In this document: positions 43,197 through 51,513 of the stretch, piece after piece | How the letters are laid out: each line of letters opens with the position of its first letter | How positions within the stretch are numbered: the first letter of the stretch is position 1 | From: JAFKKS01 sp050187875 | GTDB lineage: Bacteria > Pseudomonadota > Alphaproteobacteria > Rhizobiales > Xanthobacteraceae | Direction: 5' to 3' | Length of the DNA stretch: 64,000 bases | NCBI GenBank assembly: GCA_050187875.1 | Contig: JBFWXB010000001.1 | Span: 1-64,000 of the forward strand | Made by a program: the position numbers and the translations under genes | Notes under the pieces: generated by a model | Seen by the model: only the letters and a program-made list of their open reading frames with translations | Told to the model about the DNA's origin: nothing | The model's database searches: none

Positions 43197-44440
43197 GACG
43201 CTTTCTCATTTGGCATGCTGGAATCGGACAGCGGGTCGCAATAAACGACACCCTCGCTGGTCAGATTTTGGATTTCATGGTCGCTAAGTTTGCCCAAGAT
43301 TCGCAGAATCTCGCGTGTGTCCTGACCGATGCGCCGCCCCGCCCAACGCAGTTCGCCCGGCGTCCGAGAAAGTTTGGGAACGATGCCAGCAAGCGTCACG
43401 GTCCCTAGATCGTCGTCGGGAACATTGACGAGCATGTTACGCGCACGGAAGTGATCGCTCTTGAAAACGTCGGCGATGGTGAAGACGGGTGCTGCCGGCA
43501 CGGCATGCTTCGTCATGATCGCTTCGATCTCCGCCGCATCGTGCGCCGCGGTCCATGCGGTGATGATCGATTCGAGCGCTTCTTCATTTTCCGCGCGAGC
43601 GCGCTGCGTGCGGAAGCGTGGATCATTTGCGAGCTCCGGCTCTCCGATCGCCATTACGAGGCGCTCGAACACGGCATCGGCGAGGGCGGCGAGATGGATG
43701 TAGCTGCCATCGGCGGTCGGATAGAGATTATTCGGCGTGCTGTCGGGCAGCTTGGCGCCGGCGCGCATCGGCACCGCGCCCGTCTTCTCGAAGCCCGGGA
43801 TATGCGGCTCGATGAAACTGAACGCCGCCTCATAAAGCGCGGTATCAACGCACTGGCCGACACCGGTGCGCGACGCATTGTGCAGCGCCATCACGGCGCC
43901 GAATGCCGAGTAGACGCCGGCGATATAGTCGGTGAGCGGGATCGCGACGCGGCTCGGTGGCCGGTCAGGATCGCCGATCATGTGACGCAGACCGCTGATC
44001 GCTTCGCCGATTACGCCATAGCCCGGGCGCTGACTGAGAGGGCCGTTCTGTCCGAAGCCGCTGATCCGCACGAGCACCAACTTCGGATTGATCTTGGCAA
44101 GATCGCCGTAGCCGAGATTCCAGCGCTCCAAAGTGCCCGGCCGGAAATTCTCGACGACGATGTCGACCGACCTAGCGAAGCGCCGGATGATGTCCTGGCC
44201 GCGCGGATCGCGCAGATTGATCGAGATATTGCTTTTATTGCGCAGGATACTCGCCGCGTAGAGCGACTTGCCTTTGTAGGTCGCCGCGAGTTGACGAATG
44301 GGATCGCCTTCCGCTGCTTCGACCTTGATGACCTCGGCGCCGAAGTCGGCAAGAAGCCGAGCGCAGAACGGCCCGGCGGCCGTCGAGCCCAGCTCGAGAA
44401 CGCGATAACCCTTCAGGGGTGGATCGTCTCGCTCAGCCAT
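43193..44440 (-). CDS. CaiB/BaiF-family CoA-transferase
   Basis: Class III CoA-transferase of 415 residues. ATG 44440 follows GGGAGGG; longer frames are rejected. Landmarks are the N-terminal YRVLELGSTAAGPFCARLLADFGAEVIKVEAAEGDPIR, VDIVVENFRPGTLERWNLGYGDLAKINPKLVLVRISGFGQNGP and RPGYGVIGEAISGLRHMIGDPDRPP, the region where the catalytic Asp resides. It is the first gene of the operon and would activate the acid imported by the TRAP system. It strongly resembles the gene at 54409-55632, including KLPDSTPNNLYPT and the LAGIVPKLS ending. Confidence 0.92.
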   Translation of the reverse strand: MAERDDPPLKGYRVLELGSTAAGPFCARLLADFGAEVIKVEAAEGDPIRQLAATYKGKSLYAASILRNKSNISINLRDPRGQDIIRRFARSVDIVVENFRPGTLERWNLGYGDLAKINPKLVLVRISGFGQNGPLSQRPGYGVIGEAISGLRHMIGDPDRPPSRVAIPLTDYIAGVYSAFGAVMALHNASRTGVGQCVDTALYEAAFSFIEPHIPGFEKTGAVPMRAGAKLPDSTPNNLYPTADGSYIHLAALADAVFERLVMAIGEPELANDPRFRTQRARAENEEALESIITAWTAAHDAAEIEAIMTKHAVPAAPVFTIADVFKSDHFRARNMLVNVPDDDLGTVTLAGIVPKLSRTPGELRWAGRRIGQDTREILRILGKLSDHEIQNLTSEGVVYCDPLSDSSMPNEKAS

Positions 44441-44531
44441 GTCCCTCCCATCGGGTATCCCTGCGGCACCTGCGCTTCGAGAAGCGTAGGAACCATTCGA
44501 CCATGATGTAAAATGCAAAAAAATAATTGTT

Positions 44532-44551
44532 CCATACCAGTTTTGGTATGG
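44532..44551. promoter_or_regulatory. CCATACCA-N4-TGGTATGG inverted repeat, LysR operator candidate
   Basis: A perfect 8+4+8 inverted repeat containing ATAC-N8-GTAT, a LysR-box form. It lies 37-56 bases before the LysR start and ~90 bases from the divergent CoA-transferase start. TTCGACCAT at 44495-44503 and its complement ATGGTCGAA at 44548-44556 give a second, nested pairing that could form an activation site. Confidence 0.6.
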
Positions 44552-44587
44552 TCGAAATGGAGCCGTATTCGGCCGGGGAGGTGCGCC

Positions 44588-45508
44588 GTGATCCGCATGC
44601 GAAACCTGCAAGCGCTGCAGTACGTGTTGTCGAGCCGAACGATAACTGCGGCAGCGGAGCTCTTTGGCGTGACGCAATCAGGCATGAGTCGCCTGATCGC
44701 CCAGTTGGAGGACGAAGTCGGCTGTCAGCTCCTGATCCGCGAGCGCGGACGCATCGCGCTCACGGCTGAAGGCATGCGCTTTTACAAGGAGGTCGAAGCC
44801 GTTCTCGATTCGATGCGGCGACTGAATTCGGTCGCCAGCGACCTTCGTCACGACACCAGTGGCGTTCTGCGTATCGTGTCGATGCCTGGCCTCGTCAATC
44901 GGCTGATCCCGCGTGCGGTCGCACACTTCTCGGCGCTGCACCCCAACATCAAGGTCAGCATCGCCGTTCAAAACCGCGGCCTCATGGAGAAGACGATTGA
45001 ATCCAATGAATTCGACATCGTGCTTGCGACATTGCCCGTGCACGCGCCGCGGTCCATTCAAGTCACCACCCTCGCCACCCGCCCCGCGATATGCATCGTT
45101 CCGACGACCCATCCGCTGGCGCGACGGCGCAGCATCTCCGTCGAAGATCTGAGCGAAGACGTGCCGTTCGTTTCGTTCCGACGCGGGTCACTATTGCGCG
45201 AGCGAGTCGACGATCTGTTCAATCGGCTTTCTATCAAGCGCAACCTCGCTTTCGAATCCCACAGCGCCGAGATCGTCTGCGAGATGGTGGCAGCCGGCCT
45301 CGGCATTGCGATCATCCATCCCTTCATCAAAGTTCCGGACAAAGGCGAATTCAAAGCCAAGCCGCTACGGCCGAAGATCATGATGGAATACGCAATGCTG
45401 CGCCCGGGCACCGGGCAATCTGCACAACACACGGAGCGCTTCGCGCAGATGGTCGTGCAGGAGATGTCGCGCGGGGCCGGTCGCCGCCTCTCCGACGCGA
45501 TCGCCTGA
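44588..45508 (+). CDS. LysR-family transcriptional regulator
   Basis: 306 residues from GTG 44588, behind GGGGAGGTG (ATG 44597 possible). The HTH reads NLQALQYVLSSRTITAAAELFGVTQSGMSRLIAQLEDEVGCQLLIRERGRIALTAEG; the effector domain begins near residue 90 (GVLRIVSMPGLVNRLIPRAVAHF). TQSGMSRLIAQLEDEVG resembles regulators of opine and amino acid catabolism (OccR/NocR-like). It is divergent from the CoA-transferase/TRAP operon and convergent with the ABC permease at 45569, so it probably controls the former. Confidence 0.93.
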   Translation: MIRMRNLQALQYVLSSRTITAAAELFGVTQSGMSRLIAQLEDEVGCQLLIRERGRIALTAEGMRFYKEVEAVLDSMRRLNSVASDLRHDTSGVLRIVSMPGLVNRLIPRAVAHFSALHPNIKVSIAVQNRGLMEKTIESNEFDIVLATLPVHAPRSIQVTTLATRPAICIVPTTHPLARRRSISVEDLSEDVPFVSFRRGSLLRERVDDLFNRLSIKRNLAFESHSAEIVCEMVAAGLGIAIIHPFIKVPDKGEFKAKPLRPKIMMEYAMLRPGTGQSAQHTERFAQMVVQEMSRGAGRRLSDAIA

Positions 45509-45568
45509 TCGCAGCCTCGGTTGAGGCGCCGCCGTGCGCTGCGCGATCGATACGGCACTGCCGCACAC

Positions 45569-46381
45569 TTATGCTGCTTCCGTCCCCCATCGATACGTCG
45601 TGAATCGCTGCACGAGAAGGAAGAGACTTTCCGTTAAGAGTCCGACGATCACCACGAGCAGGATGCCAGCAAATCCGTCGGCGACATTCATGAACAGACG
45701 GCTGTTGTTGATGTACCATCCGATGCCGCCACCGCTGCCGGTCGCGCCGAAGACCAGCTCGGCTGCAACGACCGTGCGCCAGCCGAAACCCCAACCGACC
45801 TTTAAGCCGGCGATCATCATCGGGAGTGCGGACGGCAGCAGCACATTCGTCATCAATCCGAGATTTGAAAGCTCATAATTGCGACCCAGCCGCACCAAGG
45901 TCGGCGAGACGGTGGCAAATCCCACCGTGAGCGACGACGCGATCGGCCACAGCATGGACATCACGACCACAAAGATCAGCGACTCCCGCGAGAAGCCGAA
46001 CCAGAGAATGGCCATCGGCAGCAGAGCGATCGAAGGCAGCGGCTGAAAAATGCCGGTAAGCGTCGTCAGCAGATCGCGAGCCCATCGGTTGCTTACGGCA
46101 AGTCCGGTCAGGACGATGGCAAGGCCAACACTCAAAGCATAGGCTTGCAGCAGAACGCTGAGCGTATCGCCGATGTAGGACCAAAGCTCCCCCGAGCCGC
46201 CGATGCCTAACCCGGCGAGGAGATTCATCACCACGACGCTGAACGGCGGAAACAGCAGTGGATTGACGCCGAGACCACGCACCGTGACTTCCCATGCGGC
46301 GCACAGCAGAATGATGATGATCGGCTTTCGCCAAACGCCGAAATCAAAGTCGCCGAAAACCGCGCTCGTGATCGCCGTCAT
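45569..46381 (-). CDS. ABC transporter permease, SsuC/TauC type
   Basis: Inner-membrane permease of 270 residues with about six helices starting IIIILLCAAWEVTVRGLGV. The EAA loop reads PTLVRLGRNYELSNLGLMTNVLLPSALPMMIAGLKVGWGFGWRTVVAAELVFG, characteristic of nitrate/taurine/sulfonate importers. The start overlaps the ATPase gene by 4 bases. It is the terminal gene of the carboxylase operon. Confidence 0.92.
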   Translation of the reverse strand: MTAITSAVFGDFDFGVWRKPIIIILLCAAWEVTVRGLGVNPLLFPPFSVVVMNLLAGLGIGGSGELWSYIGDTLSVLLQAYALSVGLAIVLTGLAVSNRWARDLLTTLTGIFQPLPSIALLPMAILWFGFSRESLIFVVVMSMLWPIASSLTVGFATVSPTLVRLGRNYELSNLGLMTNVLLPSALPMMIAGLKVGWGFGWRTVVAAELVFGATGSGGGIGWYINNSRLFMNVADGFAGILLVVIVGLLTESLFLLVQRFTTYRWGTEAA

Positions 46382-47220
46382 GACTGTGCCCTCTCGTCTT
46401 TGAGAAGCTCTCGCAGCTCAGAGACCAGCGGCAGCGCGACCGCGTCATGCGCCGCACTGCCTACATGATGATTTTCCAGGAGCGCCCGCAGGCGCCCCGG
46501 CCCCGGCGACATCACCATGATCCGATGGCCGAGATGCACCGCTTCGTTCACGTCATGCGTCACGAACATCACGGTGATCTTCGAGCCCGCTTCATTCCAA
46601 AGCCGGTTCAGCTCGTCCTGCATGCGCTCACGATTGATGGCGTCGAGCGCACCGAACGGCTCATCCATCAGCAGGATCTCAGGCGAAACGGCGAATGCCC
46701 GCGCGATCGCGCAGCGCTGCTTCTGTCCGCCTGACAATGTGTTGGGATACTGATCCGCCTGCCGCGACAGACCGACCAATCCGACGTAATGCCGTGCTCT
46801 CTCCTTGATCTCGGAGGTGGCGAGGCGCGGCCAGCGCCGCCGTAGTGCCCATTCGACATTGCCGACAAGCGAGCGCCAGGGAAACAGCTGGCCGAAATCC
46901 TGAAACATCATGATCCGGCTCATGGACGGCCGCGCGACCGGCTGTCCGCCAACTTCGATGCGCCCGGATGTCACCGGCAAGAAGCCAGCCACGGCGGTTA
47001 GTAGCGTCGACTTCCCACATCCGGAGGGGCCGAGGAGAATGAACTTTTCTCCCCGGCGCACATCGACGGTGACGTTTTCGACCGCGACAACCGCCTTTTT
47101 CCCCGGTGCGCCATACGCGATCGTCACGTTGCGAATGGCGACGGCGGTCTCTTGTGTCATCTCCGCTCGCGGGGCAGTCGCCGGTGGCGGACGGGACTGC
47201 GACAGCACCACGTTCACCAC
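46378..47220 (-). CDS. ABC transporter ATP-binding protein, SsuB/TauB type
   Basis: ATPase of 280 residues from GTG 47220, which overlaps the binding-protein stop; ATG 47160 is an alternative. Walker A LGPSGCGKST, Q loop MFQDFGQLFPWRSLVGNVEWAL, signature LSGGQKQRCAIARAF, Walker B ILLMDEPFGALDAINRERM and switch FVTHDVNEAVHLGHRIMVM are all present. The PWRSLVGNV and DEPFGALDA forms again indicate the taurine/nitrate branch. Confidence 0.93.
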   Translation of the reverse strand: MVNVVLSQSRPPPATAPRAEMTQETAVAIRNVTIAYGAPGKKAVVAVENVTVDVRRGEKFILLGPSGCGKSTLLTAVAGFLPVTSGRIEVGGQPVARPSMSRIMMFQDFGQLFPWRSLVGNVEWALRRRWPRLATSEIKERARHYVGLVGLSRQADQYPNTLSGGQKQRCAIARAFAVSPEILLMDEPFGALDAINRERMQDELNRLWNEAGSKITVMFVTHDVNEAVHLGHRIMVMSPGPGRLRALLENHHVGSAAHDAVALPLVSELRELLKDERAQS

Positions 47221-48239
47221 TTTTTGCCGGCTTGATCGGGGAAAGCGTAGAAGTCTTCCGGCCCTTTTGGCTCCTTCTTGATCGCACCGAGCGTTCGCAT
47301 CGACTTCGCCTGCCCCCGCAGATCGGCGTCCTCCGTGTAGGTCGCGTAGAGGTCCGACGCCATGTAGCCCTTGAAGTCAGCCGCAGAGACCTTGCCCTGC
47401 ACCGACTTGCTCATCATCTCGGCGGCCTGATCGGGATGCTTCTTCATCCACGCCGCCGTCTGCCGGAGGGCCTGCGCATAGCCGCGCGCGAGCACCGGAT
47501 GCTCCTTGATGGTCGCCGAGAGCGCGCAAGCGCCGACCGCATAGAGCGAACCGAAAATATCGCGGAACGATGCGATGCGCTTCATGCCCTGGGCCTGCAG
47601 CCGCAGCGCAAAATCCGCCGTCGCCCAGTGGCCATCGAGCTGCTTTGCGATCAGCGCCTGCATCGCATCCGGGTGCGGAAGGTTCACCCAGTTGCGATTG
47701 AGCGCCTTGGGGTCCTTCTTGTTCTGGAGCAGATATTCTTGCGCCGCAAAATACTGCGCGGTGTTGGGACCGGGCGAGATCTTCATCTGCGTCCCGATGA
47801 AATCGAGCAGGCTTTTCGGCCCATCGGGACGCACCATCAAATAGCCATCGAAGCCGGACGTGACTTGGACCCATTTCCAGTCCACGCCGCGATCCCAAGC
47901 CTGCAAATACGGTCCCGGTGTGCAGGAGCCGAAATGCAAACGGCCGGCAAGCATCGCATCGCGCTGCTGTGCGGTCGTAAAAATGTTCTGCCATTGGATC
48001 TTGGCATTGGGGAACATCTTCTCGAGCACACCGAGCTCGCGCGTAATCGGCATCGGCGCATAAATGAGGCCAAATCCGTGCGCGAAAGCGAAGTCCCCTT
48101 TCACCGATGGATCGACCGTGATCTCGTAATCGTCCGCGATCTTGACCTTGTCTTGAGCGGCCGCGGGGTGGACGAACACGGCCAGCGATATCCCAAACAA
48201 CAGGGCAACGCTGCTAAAGCCTCGTTTTAGCACAGACAT
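47214..48239 (-). CDS. ABC transporter substrate-binding protein, taurine/nitrate (NMT1) type
   Basis: Periplasmic binding protein of about 341 residues. ATG 48239 follows GGGAGGGAAT and begins the signal peptide GFSSVALLFGISLAVFVHPAAA; open frame upstream belongs to the MmgE gene region in another frame. LEKMFPNAKIQWQNIFTTAQQRDAMLAGRLHFGSCTPGPYLQAWDRG and IKEHPVLARGYAQALRQTAAWMKKHPDQAAEMM are family features. It lies 28 bases after the MmgE/PrpD stop in the carboxylase operon, and supplies its likely substrate. Confidence 0.9.
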   Translation of the reverse strand: MSVLKRGFSSVALLFGISLAVFVHPAAAQDKVKIADDYEITVDPSVKGDFAFAHGFGLIYAPMPITRELGVLEKMFPNAKIQWQNIFTTAQQRDAMLAGRLHFGSCTPGPYLQAWDRGVDWKWVQVTSGFDGYLMVRPDGPKSLLDFIGTQMKISPGPNTAQYFAAQEYLLQNKKDPKALNRNWVNLPHPDAMQALIAKQLDGHWATADFALRLQAQGMKRIASFRDIFGSLYAVGACALSATIKEHPVLARGYAQALRQTAAWMKKHPDQAAEMMSKSVQGKVSAADFKGYMASDLYATYTEDADLRGQAKSMRTLGAIKKEPKGPEDFYAFPDQAGKKW

Positions 48240-48267
48240 TATTCCCTCCCTCGTTTTCGGGGCTTTT

Positions 48268-49689
48268 TCACCCCTTGATAATCGCCCCCTCCAGCGCAGC
48301 CCAGAGACCTTTCGCGCTCTTCGCCTCGGCAAGACCGGCGATATTCTCATGCAACCGGTCTGCATGCTCTCGCCCGATCGCAGGCTCGACGTTGCGCCGA
48401 AATTTGGCTTCGATGCCTTGCGCACCAAGCGGACAGCCGGCCGATCCCAGATTGTGGGGCACGAAGCTCTCGTACGAATTCCCGTCCTTGAGGTTGATAC
48501 GGACAAGCGCAGGAAAACTCGCCGGGAATTCTGCAAACGGACGCGTCTCGTAAGTGACCTTCGCCGCGATCTCGCGCATGCGCGCATCTTGTAAACAGGC
48601 TTCACTGAAGCTGCGAACACCGACCTCGCCGTCCAACAATGCGCGCGCGATGACGTATGGCGCGCTGAAGCGGCCTTCATAGGCCGTGCGCGGCTTGATC
48701 TTCTGATGGGCGGGCTCGAACACGAGGTCTCGGTACCACGCGGGGACTTCGCAATGGATGGATGCGATATGATCGAGGCGCGCGGGATCAACCGCGCCTT
48801 GGCGGCACAGATCGAGCGCAGCCTGGACCAGGGGATGCACGCACAGACAAGCCGGGTACGGCTTCGGCGCCATCAACTCGACTTCGAAGCGATCTTTGAG
48901 CGGCGCGAGCACCGTCGAAGGATCGATATCGAGCTGTGCGTAAGAACGAAATACCCCGAAGCGACCTTCGAGGACCGTTCGAGGCCCGGTCGCACCGGCG
49001 CGTGCCAGAGCCACCGCCCGCATTCCCGCGTGCGCGGCCCACCCGGGATGCATCTGCTTCACATTGCTGCCGTCGGACAGGTACTCCATGAGGCCCGACG
49101 CCATGCTGCCGGCGACGCCGAAGGCATGCACCGTCGTCTGCCGATCCACCTTCATCAGACGCGCCGCGATGAAGACGGAGGCGAAGATGCCGAGCACCGC
49201 TGTCGACTGAAAGCCGTGATCCTGAAACGGTCCCGGGCCGAGACGCCCAAGCCGCGCCGAAACTTCGTAGCCCAAGACCGCCGCCGCGAGCATCTCGCGC
49301 GGCGGCACATTAAGCGCTTCGCCGAGCGCCAGCGCGACTGGGATGTTCACCGCACTCGCGTGCATGATCGCGGCCGGGTGCGTGTCGTCGAAATCGAGAC
49401 CGTGCGCGATCATGCCGTTGGCGAGCGCCGCATCATGCGGCGTGGCGCGCCGCCCCGTGCCCCACACAAGCGCCTTATCGCCACCGCTCTCGAGCGCGAC
49501 CCGCACACCCGCCGTCGCGACACCTTCGGCCATCGCGGCAATACCGACGCCGATCGTGTCCTCCATGCACAGCTGGACCGCGCTCAGCGCGTGCGCGGGA
49601 ATGCGCTCGGACGGATGGCCGAGCAACATATCGATGAGCGCTTCCGAGAAAGACGATGTGACGGCGATGTTCGTCAGCGCGATATTCAT
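48268..49689 (-). CDS. MmgE/PrpD-family protein
   Basis: 473-residue member of the family that includes 2-methylcitrate dehydratase and iminodisuccinate epimerase-like enzymes. Landmarks are the DTIGVGIAAMAEG helix, NGMIAHGLDFDDTHPAAIMHASAVNIPVALALGE (active-site DFDDTH block) and GSNVKQMHPGWAAHAGMRAVALARAG with the conserved K and H. The C-terminal ACLCVHPLVQAALDL completes the fold. In its context, between a carboxyltransferase and an importer, it may dehydrate, isomerise or decarboxylate a CoA-free acid. Substrate unknown. Confidence 0.9.
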   Translation of the reverse strand: MNIALTNIAVTSSFSEALIDMLLGHPSERIPAHALSAVQLCMEDTIGVGIAAMAEGVATAGVRVALESGGDKALVWGTGRRATPHDAALANGMIAHGLDFDDTHPAAIMHASAVNIPVALALGEALNVPPREMLAAAVLGYEVSARLGRLGPGPFQDHGFQSTAVLGIFASVFIAARLMKVDRQTTVHAFGVAGSMASGLMEYLSDGSNVKQMHPGWAAHAGMRAVALARAGATGPRTVLEGRFGVFRSYAQLDIDPSTVLAPLKDRFEVELMAPKPYPACLCVHPLVQAALDLCRQGAVDPARLDHIASIHCEVPAWYRDLVFEPAHQKIKPRTAYEGRFSAPYVIARALLDGEVGVRSFSEACLQDARMREIAAKVTYETRPFAEFPASFPALVRINLKDGNSYESFVPHNLGSAGCPLGAQGIEAKFRRNVEPAIGREHADRLHENIAGLAEAKSAKGLWAALEGAIIKG

Positions 49690-49704
49690 AGCGACGTTCC
49701 CCGT

Positions 49705-51270
49705 TCAGGGTCGCACACCGGATTGGAATTTCGGCCCGAGGGTCGTCTTCAACTTGGCTTGCGCCGCTTCGACGAAGCGGCACAGATAAGGGCGCGTTTC
49801 GCGCGGATCGATGATGTCCTCGACCGCGAAAGCCTCCGCCATTCTAAATGGCGATGCAAATGCCTTGAGCTCCGCCTCGATCTCAGCCTCCCGCGCGGCG
49901 GGATCCGCCGCCTGCTCGATCTCGCGGCGAAATGCGGCTTTCACGCCGCCTTCGACCGGGAGATTGCCGATCTCGGCGGACGGCCAAGCGATCTTGAAGT
50001 TCAAGCCGGCCTTGTCGCACGCGGCCATGCCGGCCATGCCGTAACACTTGCGCACGACTACCGTGAAAACCGGCACCGTCGCCTTGGCGCCCACATACAC
50101 CGCGCGCATTCCGTCACGCAGCGTTCCGGCCATTTCCGCTTGCGGTCCGACCATGAAGCCCGGCTGGTCGACCAGATATACGATCGGGATGTGAAATGTG
50201 TCGCACATCTCGATGAAATGAATCTGTTTGCGTGCGGCCCGATGATCCATCGCGCCGCCATAGATACGCGGATTGTTGGCGACGATCCCGACCACGTGGC
50301 CGCCGAGGCGCGCCAGCATGGTGATGACCGAGCGGCCGTAGCTCGGCTGAATCTCGAACCCCGATTCACGATCGATGACATGCCCGATGAGCGTATGCAT
50401 GTTGTAGGGCGTTCGACGATGGCGCGGGATGATCGACGCCAATGCGTCGTCGCACCGATCGACGGGATCGTTGCAATCGGCAATGGGAGGCTGCTCCCAC
50501 ACGTTTTGCGGCATATAGCTGAGGAAGCGGCGAACCATGTCGACCGCCTCGTCCTCTGAATCCGCGACATTGTCGATCGTGCCGCCGCTGTCGACGGCGA
50601 TCTTAGCGCCGCCGAGCTCCTCGCGATCGAGTTTCAGCCCCAGCGACCGCTGCACCACGGGCGGACCGGCCGCGAAAATCTGACTGGAGCCGCGCACCAT
50701 CACCGACCAGTGCGAGAGAATGGCGCGTCCCGCAGGACCACCGGCCGCTACGCCTAGCACCGCGCTTGCGACCGGAACAATGCTCAGCAGCTCGACCGAG
50801 CGCTCGAATCCATGCACGCCGGGGAATACCGCGTGGCCGCGCTTCTTGATCGAGGCGACGCTGCCGCCGGCGCCATCGATGAGATTGATCAGCGGAATGC
50901 GATACTGAAACGCCAGGTCTTCGATGAACCCGCCCTGCCCGCCCTTGCGACGATCGGCGCCCCAGCTCGCGCCGCCGCGTACGGTGAAGTCTTCGCCGCC
51001 GACGGCGACGTTGCGGCCGTTGATCTTGGCGATGCCCATCACATAGGGCGCAGGCGTGATGCTGTGAATGCAGCCATCGTCGCCGTAGGTTGCGTTGCCG
51101 GTGAGCTTTGCAACTTCGCTGAAGGTGCCGGCGTCGACGAGAGCGGCGATGCGCTCCCGGATCGTCTGGCGGCCGGCACGATGCTGAGCCGCGATCGCAT
51201 CCGTCCCGCCGAGCTGCTCGGCAAAGCGACGCCGGGTTTGGACTTCTTCGATCTCCCGCGACCAGCTCAT
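49705..51270 (-). CDS. Acyl-CoA carboxylase carboxyltransferase subunit (second copy)
   Basis: 521-residue crotonase-fold carboxyltransferase with two homologous halves. FIEDLAFQYRIPLINLIDGAGGSVASIKKRG covers the first acyl-CoA binding site. GGHVVGIVANNPRIYGGAMDHRAARKQIHFIEMCDTFHIPIVYLVDQPGFMVGPQAE covers the biotin-side oxyanion region. The protein would transfer CO2 from carboxybiotin to an acyl-CoA. It is clearly distinct from the paralogue at 52865-54394 and is separated from the biotin carrier gene by 11 bases, so both carboxyltransferases share one carrier and one carboxylase. Confidence 0.9.
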   Translation of the reverse strand: MSWSREIEEVQTRRRFAEQLGGTDAIAAQHRAGRQTIRERIAALVDAGTFSEVAKLTGNATYGDDGCIHSITPAPYVMGIAKINGRNVAVGGEDFTVRGGASWGADRRKGGQGGFIEDLAFQYRIPLINLIDGAGGSVASIKKRGHAVFPGVHGFERSVELLSIVPVASAVLGVAAGGPAGRAILSHWSVMVRGSSQIFAAGPPVVQRSLGLKLDREELGGAKIAVDSGGTIDNVADSEDEAVDMVRRFLSYMPQNVWEQPPIADCNDPVDRCDDALASIIPRHRRTPYNMHTLIGHVIDRESGFEIQPSYGRSVITMLARLGGHVVGIVANNPRIYGGAMDHRAARKQIHFIEMCDTFHIPIVYLVDQPGFMVGPQAEMAGTLRDGMRAVYVGAKATVPVFTVVVRKCYGMAGMAACDKAGLNFKIAWPSAEIGNLPVEGGVKAAFRREIEQAADPAAREAEIEAELKAFASPFRMAEAFAVEDIIDPRETRPYLCRFVEAAQAKLKTTLGPKFQSGVRP

Positions 51271-51281
51271 GCCGTGACGTC

Positions 51282-51506
51282 TCAGCTCGTTTCGATCAGG
51301 ACGACGACATCACCCTCATTGACGGGATCGCCTTCCTTGACGCGAAACTCGCCGATGCGACCGCCCTCTTCGGCGATCACCGGAATTTCCATCTTCATCG
51401 ACTCGACGATCATTATGGTGTCGCCCTCGGCGACGGTATCGCCGACCGCAGTGGTGATCTTCCAGATCGCACCCGTGACATCCGATTTCGCTTCGTATTT
51501 TGCCAT
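51282..51506 (-). CDS. Biotin carboxyl carrier protein (stand-alone biotinyl domain)
   Basis: 74 residues, essentially a single biotinyl/lipoyl domain. The biotinylated lysine is Lys38 in VESMKMEIPV, and the hammerhead fold runs from GAIWKITTAVGDTVAEGD to VNEGDVVVLIE. It is shorter than AccB and lacks its N-terminal linker, resembling free carriers found with some propionyl- or acetone-type carboxylases. It lies 7 bases after the biotin carboxylase gene. Confidence 0.95.
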   Translation of the reverse strand: MAKYEAKSDVTGAIWKITTAVGDTVAEGDTIMIVESMKMEIPVIAEEGGRIGEFRVKEGDPVNEGDVVVLIETS

Positions 51507-51513
51507 GTTTGCT

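Noticed and set aside
45514..45527. GCCTC-GGTT-GAGGC hairpin between convergent LysR and ABC permease as a terminator
   Set aside because: Short stem without any T-run on either strand; too weak to call.
48706..50559. Plus-strand open frame of 617 codons opposite MmgE/PrpD and carboxyltransferase
   Set aside because: Longest antisense frame in the window, yet it has no recognisable domain and both opposing genes are clear.
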